Assembly: GCA_022648165.1 (NCBI GenBank)
Contig: JALCLX010000007.1
Span: forward strand, 62,001 to 126,000
DNA from: Ancrocorticia sp.
Lineage (GTDB): Bacteria; Actinomycetota; Actinomycetes; Actinomycetales; Actinomycetaceae
Direction of reading: 5' to 3'
DNA: 64,000 nt
Position numbers and translations under genes: made by a program. The number at the start of each line of letters is the position of its first letter. The stretch's first letter is position 1. Below the pieces are notes generated by a model. The model was not told the DNA's origin and searched no databases. It was given only the letters and a program-made list of their open reading frames with translations. Positions 18,265-27,955 of this stretch are shown in pieces.

Positions 18265-19560
18265 CTAAAACGCGGGATTGACGATATCAGCAATGACAAG
18301 TATCACCGTCATCACGATAAATGCCAACGCCACCGCGTAACTCAGCGGCATCAATCGCGCCATATCTACCGGCCCCGGATCGGCCTTTCCGCGCATTTTC
18401 GCCCAGTTTCGCCGCACTGCCTCAAAGATGGCACCGGCGATGTGGCCGCCATCCAGCGGCAACAGAGGAATGAGGTTGAAAACGAACAAGCTGATGTTCA
18501 GGGACGCCAATAGCGAAAAGAGGTCCCCGATGCGCGCTGAGGTACTGTAGGAAGCGGCGTCGGTTGACGTGATGCGCCCGGCTAAGTCCGCAACGCCTAC
18601 AACTCCCACCACACCATTAGCATCTCGCGAGGCGCCGGTGAACAAGCTTGCAGTGGTGGTCCACAATTGCTGCGGCAGCTCGGCAATCACGCGAGCGGTG
18701 GCAACCGTGAGCGACCACAGCGTTCCTGGCACAGCCGTCAGCGGCTGCCTGACATTCGTGTAGGCGGGCGATATTCCCACGTATGGCGTTTCCTGAGTGG
18801 TGGTGTTTCCCGCACTGTCGGTGACGGGATTCCCAGACGCGTCATACACCGTGCGTTCCAGCAATATCGGCGTCACAGAGAGCGTGACGTCCTGCCCACC
18901 GCGTTCCACCACCACCGTGGCAGTGCGTGTGCCTCCCGACGCAATAGCGCGTTGCACGTCAGACCACAGCGCCATCTTCTCGCCGTTCCACGAGACGATC
19001 ACGTCCCCCACCTGGATGCCCGCCGCTGACGCAGGAGACACAGTTGCATCCTCTTCGCACGTCCCGGTGTCGGTTGCGCAGGGAACTACGGCAGACACTT
19101 GGTTCGACGGCGTTGCCTGGCCGATCACTCCCAACACAATCGCAAGACACGCACCAGCGAGAACCAGGTTCATCACGGGTCCGCCGAACATCACAACAAG
19201 GCGGCGCGCTGGATTGAGCCGCCAGAAAGCCTGAGACTGTTCTGAGGGAGCTAATTCCTCTGCGCTCGCCTGCCGCGCTTCCTCGGCCAATGTCACAGTG
19301 CCATTGCGCCGCACTCTCACACGATCCGGCCTTCCTGGTGCGAGCATCCCAGCTATGCGTACATATCCTCCCAGAGGAATAGCCTTGATCCCGTACTCCG
19401 TGCCACGTGATTTCCTGGACCACAGTGTGGGGCCAAAACCGATGAAATACTGCGAAACCTTCACTCCAAAACGCTTTGCCGGAATGAGGTGGCCAAGTTC
19501 GTGCAAACCCACGGATGCGAGCAGGCCCACTATCAGGAAGACGATGCCGGGGAGCGCCAC
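18265..19560 (-). CDS. rseP: site-2 intramembrane zinc protease (RseP/Rip1 type)
   Basis: A 431-residue M50 protease. HELGH at 20-24 is in the first membrane helix, LDGGH at 369-373 supplies the third zinc ligand, and a PDZ domain lies between, around PASAAGIQVGDVIVSWNG. Four hydrophobic segments are visible. Relatives cleave anti-sigma factors inside the membrane (Rip1 in mycobacteria, RseP in E. coli); the substrate here is not shown. The start is GTG behind GGAGGTAG. It begins 15 bp after dxr, repeating the ispG-rip1-dxr order of mycobacteria. Confidence 0.95.
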   Translation of the reverse strand: MALPGIVFLIVGLLASVGLHELGHLIPAKRFGVKVSQYFIGFGPTLWSRKSRGTEYGIKAIPLGGYVRIAGMLAPGRPDRVRVRRNGTVTLAEEARQASAEELAPSEQSQAFWRLNPARRLVVMFGGPVMNLVLAGACLAIVLGVIGQATPSNQVSAVVPCATDTGTCEEDATVSPASAAGIQVGDVIVSWNGEKMALWSDVQRAIASGGTRTATVVVERGGQDVTLSVTPILLERTVYDASGNPVTDSAGNTTTQETPYVGISPAYTNVRQPLTAVPGTLWSLTVATARVIAELPQQLWTTTASLFTGASRDANGVVGVVGVADLAGRITSTDAASYSTSARIGDLFSLLASLNISLFVFNLIPLLPLDGGHIAGAIFEAVRRNWAKMRGKADPGPVDMARLMPLSYAVALAFIVMTVILVIADIVNPAF

Positions 19561-19575
19561 ACCTACCTCCTTCGT

Positions 19576-20793
19576 CTAGTGAGCGGCAATGCGATGGGCG
19601 CAGTCGCGAGCCCACGTTTCTACACCCAAAACCGTCTCAACGTCCACGCTGCCAGAAGGAGCTGTGAATTCGCCCAGCACCCGTTCCACGGTGTCAACAA
19701 TGTCCAAGTACCCGATCTGGCCGTGCAAGAAAGCGGCCACGCACTCTTCGTTAGCGGCGTTGAAAACAGCCGGGTGGAATGGGGATGCCGCCACAGCGTG
19801 CTGAGCGAGCGTTATCGCTGGGAAAGTCTCCGTGTCAACCGGTTCGAACGTCCACATGCTCGCCTGGTCCCACGAGTTGGGGCGCGCCACATCGTCCAGC
19901 CGCTCCGGCCACGAAAGCCCCAGAGCAATTGGCAACCTCATGTCCGGTGGACTTGCCTGCGCGATCGTGGCACCATCGCGGAATTCCACCATGGAATGAA
20001 CGATTGATTGTGGGTGAACCACAGGCACGAGATCCGCCGGCGCCATGTCAAACAGGTAGGCCGCCTCAATGATCTCAAGGCCCTTGTTCATCAGAGTCGA
20101 CGAGTTGATGGTCACCACTGGCCCCATATTCCATGTGGGGTGATGGAGGGCTTGTTGCGCCGTCACATTGCGCAAATCGGCGCGTTTCTTTCCGCGGAAT
20201 GGTCCACCCGAGGCCGTAAGAATGATGCGCCGTACTTCGCTTTCGCCATCGAGATTCAGAGATGTCAAACCGCGATGGTGTACACCACTGCGCAAAGCCT
20301 GTGCGATCGCCGAGTGCTCCGAATCGACTGGCACAATTTGGCCCGGACGAACCATCGCCCGCGCAACAAGTCCGCCGCCGACCACCAGTGATTCCTTATT
20401 CGCAAGCGCCAGGGTGGCACCGGATTTCAACGCCGCAAGAGTGGGACGAAGGCCCACGGAACCATTGATCCCATTGAGGACGACGACGTCGCCACCTGTA
20501 GAAGAGCCCCATTGTCCTGCGAGCTTCTCTAAGGCATCCGCTCCGGCTAGAATCTCGCACTGGTGCACACCGTGGGCCGCAAGTGCCTCTCTGAGTTCTC
20601 CCACGTGCGATATATCGGCGATAGCAACTGCCGGCGGGTTAAATTCTGCTGTCTGTTGGGCGAGCAGATCGATGCGCGTGCCACCCGCGCCCAGGCCCAT
20701 CACGTGGAAGGAATCTCTATGACGACGAATCACGTCAAGTGCCTGGGTACCGATAGAACCCGTTGACCCCAGGATCACTACCCCACGGTTCAT
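19576..20793 (-). CDS. dxr: 1-deoxy-D-xylulose 5-phosphate reductoisomerase
   Basis: Makes 2-C-methyl-erythritol 4-phosphate, the first dedicated MEP intermediate. The NADPH loop GSTGSIGTQALDVI is at the N-terminus; ALANKESLVVGG and PVDSEHSAI hold the metal- and substrate-binding residues; and the C-terminal helical domain is present, for 405 residues in all. The start ATG shares one base with the stop codon of the preceding gene (TAATG), indicating translational coupling. Confidence 0.97.
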   Translation of the reverse strand: MNRGVVILGSTGSIGTQALDVIRRHRDSFHVMGLGAGGTRIDLLAQQTAEFNPPAVAIADISHVGELREALAAHGVHQCEILAGADALEKLAGQWGSSTGGDVVVLNGINGSVGLRPTLAALKSGATLALANKESLVVGGGLVARAMVRPGQIVPVDSEHSAIAQALRSGVHHRGLTSLNLDGESEVRRIILTASGGPFRGKKRADLRNVTAQQALHHPTWNMGPVVTINSSTLMNKGLEIIEAAYLFDMAPADLVPVVHPQSIVHSMVEFRDGATIAQASPPDMRLPIALGLSWPERLDDVARPNSWDQASMWTFEPVDTETFPAITLAQHAVAASPFHPAVFNAANEECVAAFLHGQIGYLDIVDTVERVLGEFTAPSGSVDVETVLGVETWARDCAHRIAAH

Positions 20794-21341
20794 TATTCAA
20801 CCGCCGCCAAAACGGACACGGCCCTCTCTAGGAAAACATCCACTACAGTTGCGCTGTAGCCTTTCGGGCCCTTTGCGTCGGCAAACGTCGCTTCCCGAAG
20901 TTCGCGTGAGGTGAGCGACACCTTGCCGTCAAAGTAATCAGCAAGTCGGTCGATCAAAGCATCGACCTCCGTCTTGTCATATCCAAAGCCATCTGCATCC
21001 GCAAAACGATCTCCGTGGGGACGTAGGAGCCGTGGGTACAGCGTCTTCGCCTTCTCATACGTTTCGTTCAACCACGCGTTTTCGCCGCGTTCCTGAACGA
21101 TGTCCGCGCGATGTGCCTGTATAAATGCCACTTCGAGGCGATCGAGTGCGGCATCCACGAGGTCAGGGCGGTAGCCGTTTCGTTTGCGTCCGAAGGCGGC
21201 ATTGCGCACAACATCTTCGTCCACACTGTGGCTTCCCGGATTTGCATACGCCTGCTTGGCTTTGGTCAAGAACTCATCGACCTCGGCAGGGTTGTAACCC
21301 CACGAAAAGAAACCGGACCGTGCGAAAGTGTCCTTGCTCAT
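20793..21341 (-). CDS. DivIVA-like domain repeat protein
   Basis: A 182-residue protein made of four copies of the short DivIVA-type motif GYxxxxVDxxL, at about 15-25 (GYNPAEVDEFL), 56-66 (GYRPDLVDAAL), 120-130 (GYDKTEVDALI) and 161-171 (GYSATVVDVFL). In true DivIVA/Wag31 this motif occurs once, next to the membrane-binding loop, and is followed by long coiled coils; here there is no coiled coil. It resembles the actinobacterial 'DivIVA domain repeat' family of unknown function. It overlaps rlmN by 4 bp (ATGA) and dxr by 1 bp, so it is translated as part of this operon. Confidence 0.85.
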   Translation of the reverse strand: MSKDTFARSGFFSWGYNPAEVDEFLTKAKQAYANPGSHSVDEDVVRNAAFGRKRNGYRPDLVDAALDRLEVAFIQAHRADIVQERGENAWLNETYEKAKTLYPRLLRPHGDRFADADGFGYDKTEVDALIDRLADYFDGKVSLTSRELREATFADAKGPKGYSATVVDVFLERAVSVLAAVE

Positions 21342-22576
21342 GCCGTTGCCTCCTTCACCGCTGCCGCCACAGCTTGTGCGGCCTTCTTTGCCCGATCAGA
21401 ACCTCGTTTGACTTCCGCTGCAAGCTGGCCACACGCGCCATCGATATCCGAACCTCGCGTATCCCGAATAGTGGTTGGTATGCCTGCCGCTACAAGCGTA
21501 TCAACGAATACGCGCTGGGCCTGCGGCGTGCTCGCCGTCCAAATTGATCCGGGGGTCGGATTGAGAGGAATGGGGTTCACGTGTACCCAGCCCCTCCCGC
21601 GCTTGTTCAGTTCGTCTGCTAGCATTTGGGCGCGCCACTTGTGATCGTTCATGTCGCGGATCAATGCGTATTCGATCGACACGCGCCGGCCCGTGCGCTC
21701 AAAGTAACGCCGCGCGGCATCGAGCAGTTGGGCGACAGAAAATCGCGAATTCAACGGAATCAGCGGGTTTCGCAACTCGTCATCGGGCGCGTGTAATGAG
21801 ACAGCCAGTGTCACAGGGAAGCCTTCGTCCGCCAGTTTATCGATCAACGGAACCATTCCAACTGTGGACACAGTGATGCCACGGGCAGATAGGCCGAAGC
21901 CCGAAGGCGGCGGCTCAATCAGGCGATGCAAGGCTATGCGCACTTGCCGCCAATTGCTCAGTGGTTCTCCCATGCCCATGAAGACAATATTGGTGACGCG
22001 GGTGGCTTCGCCTGCCAGATCCCCTCTTTCGGCCGCCACCATTCCAAGGCGAACCTGCTCCACGATCTCGGCGGCCGATAAGTTGCGCGTCAGGCCGCCC
22101 TGCCCTGTAGCGCAAAATGGGCAGGCCATCCCGCATCCCGCCTGCGACGATATACACAGCGTTGCGCGGTTGGGGTAGCGCATCAGCACCGTCTCGATCA
22201 TCGCGCCATCGAACAGCCGCCACACCGATTTGATCGTGTTCCCGTGGTCTGCTGTCAGATCGCGCACTTTATGCAGTAACGGCGGGAAGAACTCAGCAAC
22301 TAGCTGTGTGCGTTGCGCGGCAGGCAAGTCCGACATAACTGCGGCATCCGTTTCATGCCGTTCGAAATAATGACGCGCGAGCTGATCTGCACGGAATGCA
22401 GGGTACCCCTGTTCTTTCATCGCCTGTTTGCGTTGCGCACTATCCAGGTCTGCAAAATGCGTGGGCGGCTTGCCCTTGCGAGCCGGCGCCATCGTGAATT
22501 GGGGAATCGGCCCCGATTCCACGATGGGCATCACTTGGCGGCCACCACGCGCCACTTGCGGTTTATCTGTCACCAC
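21338..22576 (-). CDS. rlmN: dual-specificity 23S rRNA/tRNA adenine C2-methyltransferase
   Basis: A radical SAM enzyme that methylates A2503 of 23S rRNA and A37 of some tRNAs. The cluster motif is C148-x3-C152-x2-C155 in CGMACPFCATG, and the C-terminal catalytic Cys is C382 in DIDGACGQLA. The first 30 residues are poorly conserved and the start (GTG at 22576, right after the cdsA stop) could be replaced by ATG at 22531. An Ala/Lys-rich tail follows the catalytic Cys. The gene sits between cdsA and the DivIVA-repeat gene with no gaps. Confidence 0.95.
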   Translation of the reverse strand: MVTDKPQVARGGRQVMPIVESGPIPQFTMAPARKGKPPTHFADLDSAQRKQAMKEQGYPAFRADQLARHYFERHETDAAVMSDLPAAQRTQLVAEFFPPLLHKVRDLTADHGNTIKSVWRLFDGAMIETVLMRYPNRATLCISSQAGCGMACPFCATGQGGLTRNLSAAEIVEQVRLGMVAAERGDLAGEATRVTNIVFMGMGEPLSNWRQVRIALHRLIEPPPSGFGLSARGITVSTVGMVPLIDKLADEGFPVTLAVSLHAPDDELRNPLIPLNSRFSVAQLLDAARRYFERTGRRVSIEYALIRDMNDHKWRAQMLADELNKRGRGWVHVNPIPLNPTPGSIWTASTPQAQRVFVDTLVAAGIPTTIRDTRGSDIDGACGQLAAEVKRGSDRAKKAAQAVAAAVKEATA

Positions 22577-23446
22577 TCACCCAGCTATCATCACGTAACA
22601 AAATGGAGCCCACATCACAATGGAATCGATGCGGTCCAGCATCCCGCCGTGTCCTGGAAAGATCGATCCCATGTCTTTGACACCCAAATCGCGTTTGAGG
22701 AGCGATTCTGAAAGATCGCCGACGGTGGAACTGCCTACGGACACAAGCGCCACTATCAGGGCAACATACCAGGGCCGATCCGCTAATACCATGACGAGCA
22801 CCACGGAGACGGCTAGGGCCAGCGCAACGGAACCGGCAAGGCCCTCCCACGTTTTCTTTGGCGATATTGAGGGGCTCATCGGATGTTTGCCCCACAGCAC
22901 CCCAGCCGCCCAGCCGCCCGTGTCGTTCGCCACGGGCATCAAGATGAGCAGCGCCACCATCAACACCGGCTGTGGCAATGTCACCATGGCGGCAGCGAAA
23001 CATCCCAGAACCGAAATCCACCCGAGCACAAATACCGCTGCGAGCGCGTCTGCTGGAGAACGGTGCTCACCATCTGCCACACGCCACATGAATACGATGG
23101 CGGCACACACCAGGAACACGACGAAGGCGGCGGCGAGCGAGTAAAACCACGTGGCGGCGATCATCGCCCATGTTGCCACTACCAACGGGATTACGGGGAT
23201 GCGCACACTCCGATTCAGAAATGCTCCCGCTGCCTCCCATATGCCAATGCTGAGCGCCACCACCACGAGCAGCACAAAGAATTCCACCCGGAAGAGCACC
23301 GATGCTGCGACGACAACGAGGAGAATGAGCGCCGTGGGAACTGCGCGTTTGAGATTTCGCCCGGCACGCGACGTTGACTTCTCCGGCGGCTGCGGGGGCC
23401 GTGGCGCAACGCGTGCCATCAATTCATGCATCCTCGTGCGCGTCAT
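22577..23446 (-). CDS. cdsA: phosphatidate cytidylyltransferase
   Basis: An integral membrane enzyme making CDP-diacylglycerol for phospholipid synthesis. The 289 residues contain about eight hydrophobic segments and the CDS signature SLLKRDLGVKDMGSIFPGHG followed by GMLDR near the C-terminus, plus SPKKTWEG upstream of it. The N-terminal 40 residues are polar and basic. The frr-cdsA-rlmN order is conserved in actinobacteria. The ATG at 23446 has only a weak Shine-Dalgarno. Confidence 0.95.
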   Translation of the reverse strand: MTRTRMHELMARVAPRPPQPPEKSTSRAGRNLKRAVPTALILLVVVAASVLFRVEFFVLLVVVALSIGIWEAAGAFLNRSVRIPVIPLVVATWAMIAATWFYSLAAAFVVFLVCAAIVFMWRVADGEHRSPADALAAVFVLGWISVLGCFAAAMVTLPQPVLMVALLILMPVANDTGGWAAGVLWGKHPMSPSISPKKTWEGLAGSVALALAVSVVLVMVLADRPWYVALIVALVSVGSSTVGDLSESLLKRDLGVKDMGSIFPGHGGMLDRIDSIVMWAPFCYVMIAG

Positions 23447-23492
23447 CTCGCGTTATCCTTTTTCACTATGTGGCCGTGCCCTGCGCATGCCC

Positions 23493-24059
23493 TCAGATCT
23501 CCAGCAGCTCCTTTTCCTTGATATCAAGCATCTTGTCGATCTGATCCACATACTTTTTTGTCAAAGAATCCAGCTCATCTTCGCCGCGCTTGACGTCGTC
23601 TTCGCCGGCGTCCCCGTCCTTCTTGATCTTGTCGAGCACGTCCTTGGTTTTTCTCCGAACGCCGCGAACCGATACCCTGGCCTCCTCTGCCTTCGTTCGA
23701 GCCATCTTGACGTAATCCCTGCGCCGCTCTTCCGTCAGTATCGGCAGGACGCAGCGAAGAATGTTCCCGTCGTCAGTGGGGTTCACTCCAAGATCCGACT
23801 CTCGAATCGCATGGTCAATGGCCGTCTTGGCCGATTTGTCGAACGGATTGATGATCACCGTGCGGGCTTCCGGGATCGATATCGATGCCAGCTGTTGGAG
23901 AGGCGTTGGCGCGCCATAATACTCCACCATAATTGATGCGAACATCCCCACGTTCGCACGTCCCGAGCGAATGTTTCCAAATTCTTCGCGGGCACGTTCT
24001 ACTGCCTTCTCCATCTTCTCCTCGCCTTCGAGGAGTGCTTCTTCAATAAGCTCAGACAT
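23493..24059 (-). CDS. frr: ribosome recycling factor
   Basis: A 188-residue RRF that, with EF-G, splits post-termination ribosomes. The triple-helix bundle carries REEFGNIRSGRANVGMF, the INPFDKSA segment and the ERRRDYVKMARTKAEEARVS block typical of the family. It begins 15 bp after pyrH, the near-universal pyrH-frr pair. Confidence 0.97.
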   Translation of the reverse strand: MSELIEEALLEGEEKMEKAVERAREEFGNIRSGRANVGMFASIMVEYYGAPTPLQQLASISIPEARTVIINPFDKSAKTAIDHAIRESDLGVNPTDDGNILRCVLPILTEERRRDYVKMARTKAEEARVSVRGVRRKTKDVLDKIKKDGDAGEDDVKRGEDELDSLTKKYVDQIDKMLDIKEKELLEI

Positions 24060-24074
24060 CGTGTCCTCTTCTTC

Positions 24075-24815
24075 CTACTTGTCCAGCGAGACGAGCGTCC
24101 CGATCTCTTCGCCCCGAAGAGCTCGCGTCACATTTCCAGTCTGCCCCATCCCGAATATCCGCATGGGGAGCGCATTGTCCTGGCACAGTGAAAATGCCGC
24201 GGCATCCACTACTTTCAAACCTTGCACCAATGCTTCATTGTAGGTGACGTGATCTAGCTTTGTTGCCTTCGGGTCCTTCTTCGGATCAGCGGTGTAAACG
24301 CCATCCACACCGTTCTTACCTACGAGTAGCTCATCACAATGCAGCTCCAATGCGCGTTGCGCGGCTACCGTATCGGTGGAAAAGTACGGCATTCCGGCGC
24401 CTGCTCCGAAGATAACAACCCTCCCCTTGTCCAGATGCCGGATGGCACGCAGTGGTATGTACGGCTCGGCCACCTGAGTCATCGTAATCGCTGTCTGGAC
24501 GCGCGCAGGAACCCCTGCCTTCTCAACAAAATCTTGCAGAGCGATGGCGTTCATAACGGTTCCCAGCATGCCCATGTAATCGGCGCGCGAGCGATCCATT
24601 CCCGCCTCCTGAAGCTCTACGCCCCGGAAGAAGTTGCCGCCGCCCACCACAATGGCGACTTGGACGCCGTCGCGTACCGCCACTGCAATCTCTCCGGCTA
24701 CGCGGGTGAGCACCGCCGCGTCCACCCCAACAGACCCACCTCCGAACATCTCACCTGAAAGCTTGAGGAGTACACGGCGCGTCATGTCGTGGTTGAAGTC
24801 GCCTTGGATCGTCAT
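24075..24815 (-). CDS. pyrH: uridylate kinase
   Basis: Phosphorylates UMP to UDP and is a hexameric bacterial-type UMP kinase. Family motifs include [38 protein letters not shown] and [14 protein letters not shown]. The open frame extends to 24899, but ATG at 24815 follows GGAAGGACTC at good distance and gives the usual 246-residue protein. The 74 bp to the divergent ACT gene must hold both promoters. Confidence 0.96.
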   Translation of the reverse strand: MTIQGDFNHDMTRRVLLKLSGEMFGGGSVGVDAAVLTRVAGEIAVAVRDGVQVAIVVGGGNFFRGVELQEAGMDRSRADYMGMLGTVMNAIALQDFVEKAGVPARVQTAITMTQVAEPYIPLRAIRHLDKGRVVIFGAGAGMPYFSTDTVAAQRALELHCDELLVGKNGVDGVYTADPKKDPKATKLDHVTYNEALVQGLKVVDAAAFSLCQDNALPMRIFGMGQTGNVTRALRGEEIGTLVSLDK

Positions 24816-24889
24816 CAGAGTCCTTCCTTCGCGAAGTGTCCATGAGAAGGGTATCAGCGAGCGAAGCCAAAGCGTGCGAAGATAGACCC

Positions 24890-25159
24890 ATGCGTGCAAT
24901 CATGACAGTCACCGGGTTGGATCACACGGGTATCATCGCCGCTGTTGCAAGCGCAGCTGCCGCGAATGACGCGAATATCGTCAACGTGTCTCAAACGCTG
25001 ATGGGCGAATACTTCACGATGATCCTCCAGATCGAATTTGACGAGTCTCACACTCCGCTTGCGGCACTTCAGAGTGCGATGCGCCAGGTCGGGTCCGAAC
25101 AGGGGCTCGATATCCACATTCAATCTGAAGCGATCTTCAATGCGATGCACAGGCTCTGA
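24890..25159 (+). CDS. ACT domain-containing protein (UPF0237 family)
   Basis: An 89-residue stand-alone ACT domain: [20 protein letters not shown] with the beta-alpha-beta fold and the ligand-loop GLDHTG. Such proteins probably bind an amino acid or similar small molecule. It is followed 46 bp later by a UPF0210 gene, a pairing seen in many Firmicutes and actinobacteria, which suggests a joint but unknown role. The frame is open upstream, but the family start is the ATG at 24890; the Shine-Dalgarno is weak and a leaderless message is possible (GAAGAT ends 6 nt upstream). Confidence 0.88.
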   Translation: MRAIMTVTGLDHTGIIAAVASAAAANDANIVNVSQTLMGEYFTMILQIEFDESHTPLAALQSAMRQVGSEQGLDIHIQSEAIFNAMHRL

Positions 25160-25205
25160 CGAACTGACGGCCCCTGCATAATCCTCTCAAGACAAAGGCG
25201 ATCAC

Positions 25206-26564
25206 ATGGCTATGGATACCGCGGATTCCATCCTCGAAACAATTCACATGATCAAAGAGGACCGGCTGGATATCCGCACTGTCACAATGGGTATCTCGCT
25301 CCTTGACTGCGCAGATTCGAACGGCGAACGCGCACGCGGGCGCTGCTTGCACAAAATCACAAAAGCAGCCCGCAATTTGGTTCACGTGTGCGAAGAAATT
25401 GAAGCGGAGCTCGGTATTCCCATCGTCAATAAGCGCGTATCCGTCACTCCCATCTCGCTCGTTGCGGCGGCCTCTGGGGAGACGGACCTCGTACCGTGGG
25501 CACATATGCTAGACGAGGCCGGCCACGCCGTCGGCGTCGACTTTGTCGGTGGTTTTTCAGCGCTTGTGGAGAAGGGCGCTACCAGCGCGGAGCAGAATCT
25601 CATGGATTCGATACCCGATGCGCTCGCAGCAACGGAGATTGTATGTTCGTCCGTGAATGTTGCCTCGTCGCGTGCTGGTATCAACATGGAGGCGGTGGCC
25701 CATATGGGGCGTATCGTCTCGGCGACCGCGCATGCCAGCGCGAACGGGCTGGGCGCCGCAAAACTCGTGGTATTCGCCAATTCGGTTGGGGACAATCCAT
25801 TTATGGCCGGCGCATACCACGGTATCGAGATGCCAGAAACAGTGGTCTCTGTTGGGGTTTCCGGACCGGGTGTGATCAAACGGGCTATCGATACTGTGGA
25901 AGGTGAGCCATTCGACGTCGTCGCCGAAACTGTAAAAAAGGCCGCCTTTAAAGTGACTCGAATGGGCGAACTGGTCGGGCGCCTCGCGGCTGAACGCTTA
26001 GGTGTGGAATTCGGAATCGTCGATCTCTCACTTGCCCCCACTGCCGAAATCGGGGATTCGGTTGCACGGGCGCTCGAGGCCATGGGCTTGGAGAGAGTAG
26101 GGGCACACGGAACCACAGCCGCGCTTGCGCTCCTCAATGATGCGGTCAAGAAGGGCGGGCTCATGGCGTGCTCGCACGTGGGCGGACTCTCCGGCTCCTT
26201 CATACCCGTATCAGAGGACGAAGGAATGATAGAAGCCGCCGAGCTTGGCGCTATCTCCCTGGCCAAATTAGAAGCGATGACCGCCATCTGTTCGGTGGGG
26301 CTCGATATGGTTGCGGTTCCAGGCGACACTCCCGCAAGCAGTATCGCTGGAATGATTGCTGATGAAGCGGCCATTGGAGTGATGAATCACAAGACAACTG
26401 CAGTGCGCGTGATTCCCGCCCCAGGGACGCACGAGGGAGACATGGTGGAATTCGGTGGGCTGCTTGGCAAGGCTCCTGTGATGGCGGTAAGCCCGTATTC
26501 GTCAGCCGCGTTTATGGCGCGCGGCGGAATCATCCCTTCGCCGGTTCACGGCTTCCGAAACTGA
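25206..26564 (+). CDS. UPF0210 / DUF711 family protein
   Basis: A 452-residue cytosolic protein of the PFL-fold-like DUF711 family. Recognisable are the N-terminal [22 protein letters not shown], an [10 protein letters not shown] block, and the glycine-rich [15 protein letters not shown] in the middle. No enzymatic activity is established for the family. The start ATG is behind AAAGGCG. Its partner upstream is the ACT protein; it converges on the ClC gene with an 11-bp gap. Confidence 0.92.
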   Translation: MAMDTADSILETIHMIKEDRLDIRTVTMGISLLDCADSNGERARGRCLHKITKAARNLVHVCEEIEAELGIPIVNKRVSVTPISLVAAASGETDLVPWAHMLDEAGHAVGVDFVGGFSALVEKGATSAEQNLMDSIPDALAATEIVCSSVNVASSRAGINMEAVAHMGRIVSATAHASANGLGAAKLVVFANSVGDNPFMAGAYHGIEMPETVVSVGVSGPGVIKRAIDTVEGEPFDVVAETVKKAAFKVTRMGELVGRLAAERLGVEFGIVDLSLAPTAEIGDSVARALEAMGLERVGAHGTTAALALLNDAVKKGGLMACSHVGGLSGSFIPVSEDEGMIEAAELGAISLAKLEAMTAICSVGLDMVAVPGDTPASSIAGMIADEAAIGVMNHKTTAVRVIPAPGTHEGDMVEFGGLLGKAPVMAVSPYSSAAFMARGGIIPSPVHGFRN

Positions 26565-26575
26565 TAAACACCAGC

Positions 26576-27874
26576 TTATTCCCTGTGGCGCCAACGCAGC
26601 TGAATACTCCAGCGGACTAGCCAATACGAGCCAAACGCCGTCACCGCTAACGCCGGCCAGATCCATGCTGCAGCGTGTGTCAATTCGATAAAGAACACCG
26701 TAGCAAAAAGCGGTGATGCTTGGGTCACAGCGAGCACACCAACGGCTGCCACCAGCGCAAAAAGAGCCACCATGTCCGATTCCCTCATGCCCCACGTGCC
26801 AGGTGCGCCCGCAGACACCAGGAGGGCTGCCGCTGCCCCCAAACCGGCACCTGTGGCACCGGAAGGCATGAGGAGACCACCGACGACGCCTGAACGCAAG
26901 GTGAGAGCCGTGGCCAGAGGTTTTATCACCGCAATGGCGATCATTGTGCTCCACACGATAGGCTCGATTGGTTGCGTGTCACCAAAAAGGACATCCATGG
27001 TGGACTTCCCATTGCCCAGGATCTGAGGAAGCGCAATACCGATGCCTCCGGTGACACAGCCAACCGCCAGCATCGCCACCGGTGTACGCCACGTCGCTCC
27101 CTCGAGCCGAGCTCGCGAACGCGCGCGCTGAGCCAGTTTGTCAAAAGTCCATCCGGCCAGCGCGCACACGGGAATGGCAAGCAGTGCCCACATGTACACT
27201 GGCGCAACGGTGCCGCCAGTTACATGCAAACGGATCGAGGGCTGCCCGCCTGTTGCCAGCCACGCGATAGGCGTTGCAATAGCAGACACTACTGCGCACG
27301 TCGCAACGCCCCTGACCGTCCATTCGCCAGCCAAGATAGTGAGGGCAAACGGGATAGCAGCAAGCGGGGTGTTATATACCGCGGCCAAGCCGGCGCCGGC
27401 CCCCGCAGCGATCAGGATTCGCCGTTCACGCCATTCGATGCGGAGAATCCGGCACAGCTTATTCGCAAGCGCAGCCGCCATCTGGCGCGGTGCATTTTCG
27501 CGGCCAACCGAGGAGCCCGAGCCGACCACAAGCACTTGAAGCAGAGCATCAACGCTTGTGCGCACCACCGGGAAATCTGCGTCTTCGTGGCTGAGCGCAC
27601 CGCGAATGTCCATCACGCGTTTCCTGCGCCGCAGCCTCCACCACACCACACCCGCGATTCCGGCCCCTATCGGCACTGCGAGGAAGCGCCTCCACGTCGG
27701 GATCCCGCGTACCGCGTCCATCATATACTCGGCTCCGCGGCCGAATGCGAGCCACTCCACCGCGCGCAGGGTGCCTACCATCAGAATTCCCACGAGGCCC
27801 GCAAGGACGCCTGTGCCAACAATCGCCGCCACCAGTCTGGCCCATTTCACCGCACTCGCTCTCGCCACTCGCAT
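26576..27874 (-). CDS. ClC family chloride channel or antiporter, divergent subtype
   Basis: A 432-residue membrane protein with ten or more hydrophobic helices. The helix-F motif of ClC proteins, GREGP, appears as GRENAPRQ, keeping the gating Glu, and the GxFxP motif of helix N appears as GGLLMPSGATGAG. The GSGIP motif of helix D that coordinates the central chloride is not recognisable, so ion selectivity cannot be assumed. The start is unclear: ATG at 27874 has no near Shine-Dalgarno. It lies downstream of the tsf terminator, so it probably has its own promoter in the short gap. Confidence 0.83.
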   Translation of the reverse strand: MRVARASAVKWARLVAAIVGTGVLAGLVGILMVGTLRAVEWLAFGRGAEYMMDAVRGIPTWRRFLAVPIGAGIAGVVWWRLRRRKRVMDIRGALSHEDADFPVVRTSVDALLQVLVVGSGSSVGRENAPRQMAAALANKLCRILRIEWRERRILIAAGAGAGLAAVYNTPLAAIPFALTILAGEWTVRGVATCAVVSAIATPIAWLATGGQPSIRLHVTGGTVAPVYMWALLAIPVCALAGWTFDKLAQRARSRARLEGATWRTPVAMLAVGCVTGGIGIALPQILGNGKSTMDVLFGDTQPIEPIVWSTMIAIAVIKPLATALTLRSGVVGGLLMPSGATGAGLGAAAALLVSAGAPGTWGMRESDMVALFALVAAVGVLAVTQASPLFATVFFIELTHAAAWIWPALAVTAFGSYWLVRWSIQLRWRHRE

Positions 27875-27899
27875 AGTCTACAAGCGCACCTCATACAAC

Positions 27900-27933
27900 A
27901 AAAAGGTGGCCCGGGTCTTAGCTCCGAGCCACC
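27900..27933 (-). terminator. intrinsic terminator of rpsB-tsf
   Basis: On the minus strand GGTGGCTCGG pairs with CCGGGCCACC (one bulge) and is followed at once by TTTTT. It starts 22 nt after the tsf stop codon and ends before the ClC gene, a textbook Rho-independent terminator. Confidence 0.9.
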
Positions 27934-27955
27934 TTAAAGTTTTCGTGAAATCCGG

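Noticed and set aside
25382..26374. 330-residue minus-strand open frame
   Set aside because: Antisense to the UPF0210 gene, which has clear family sequence and a good ribosome-binding site.
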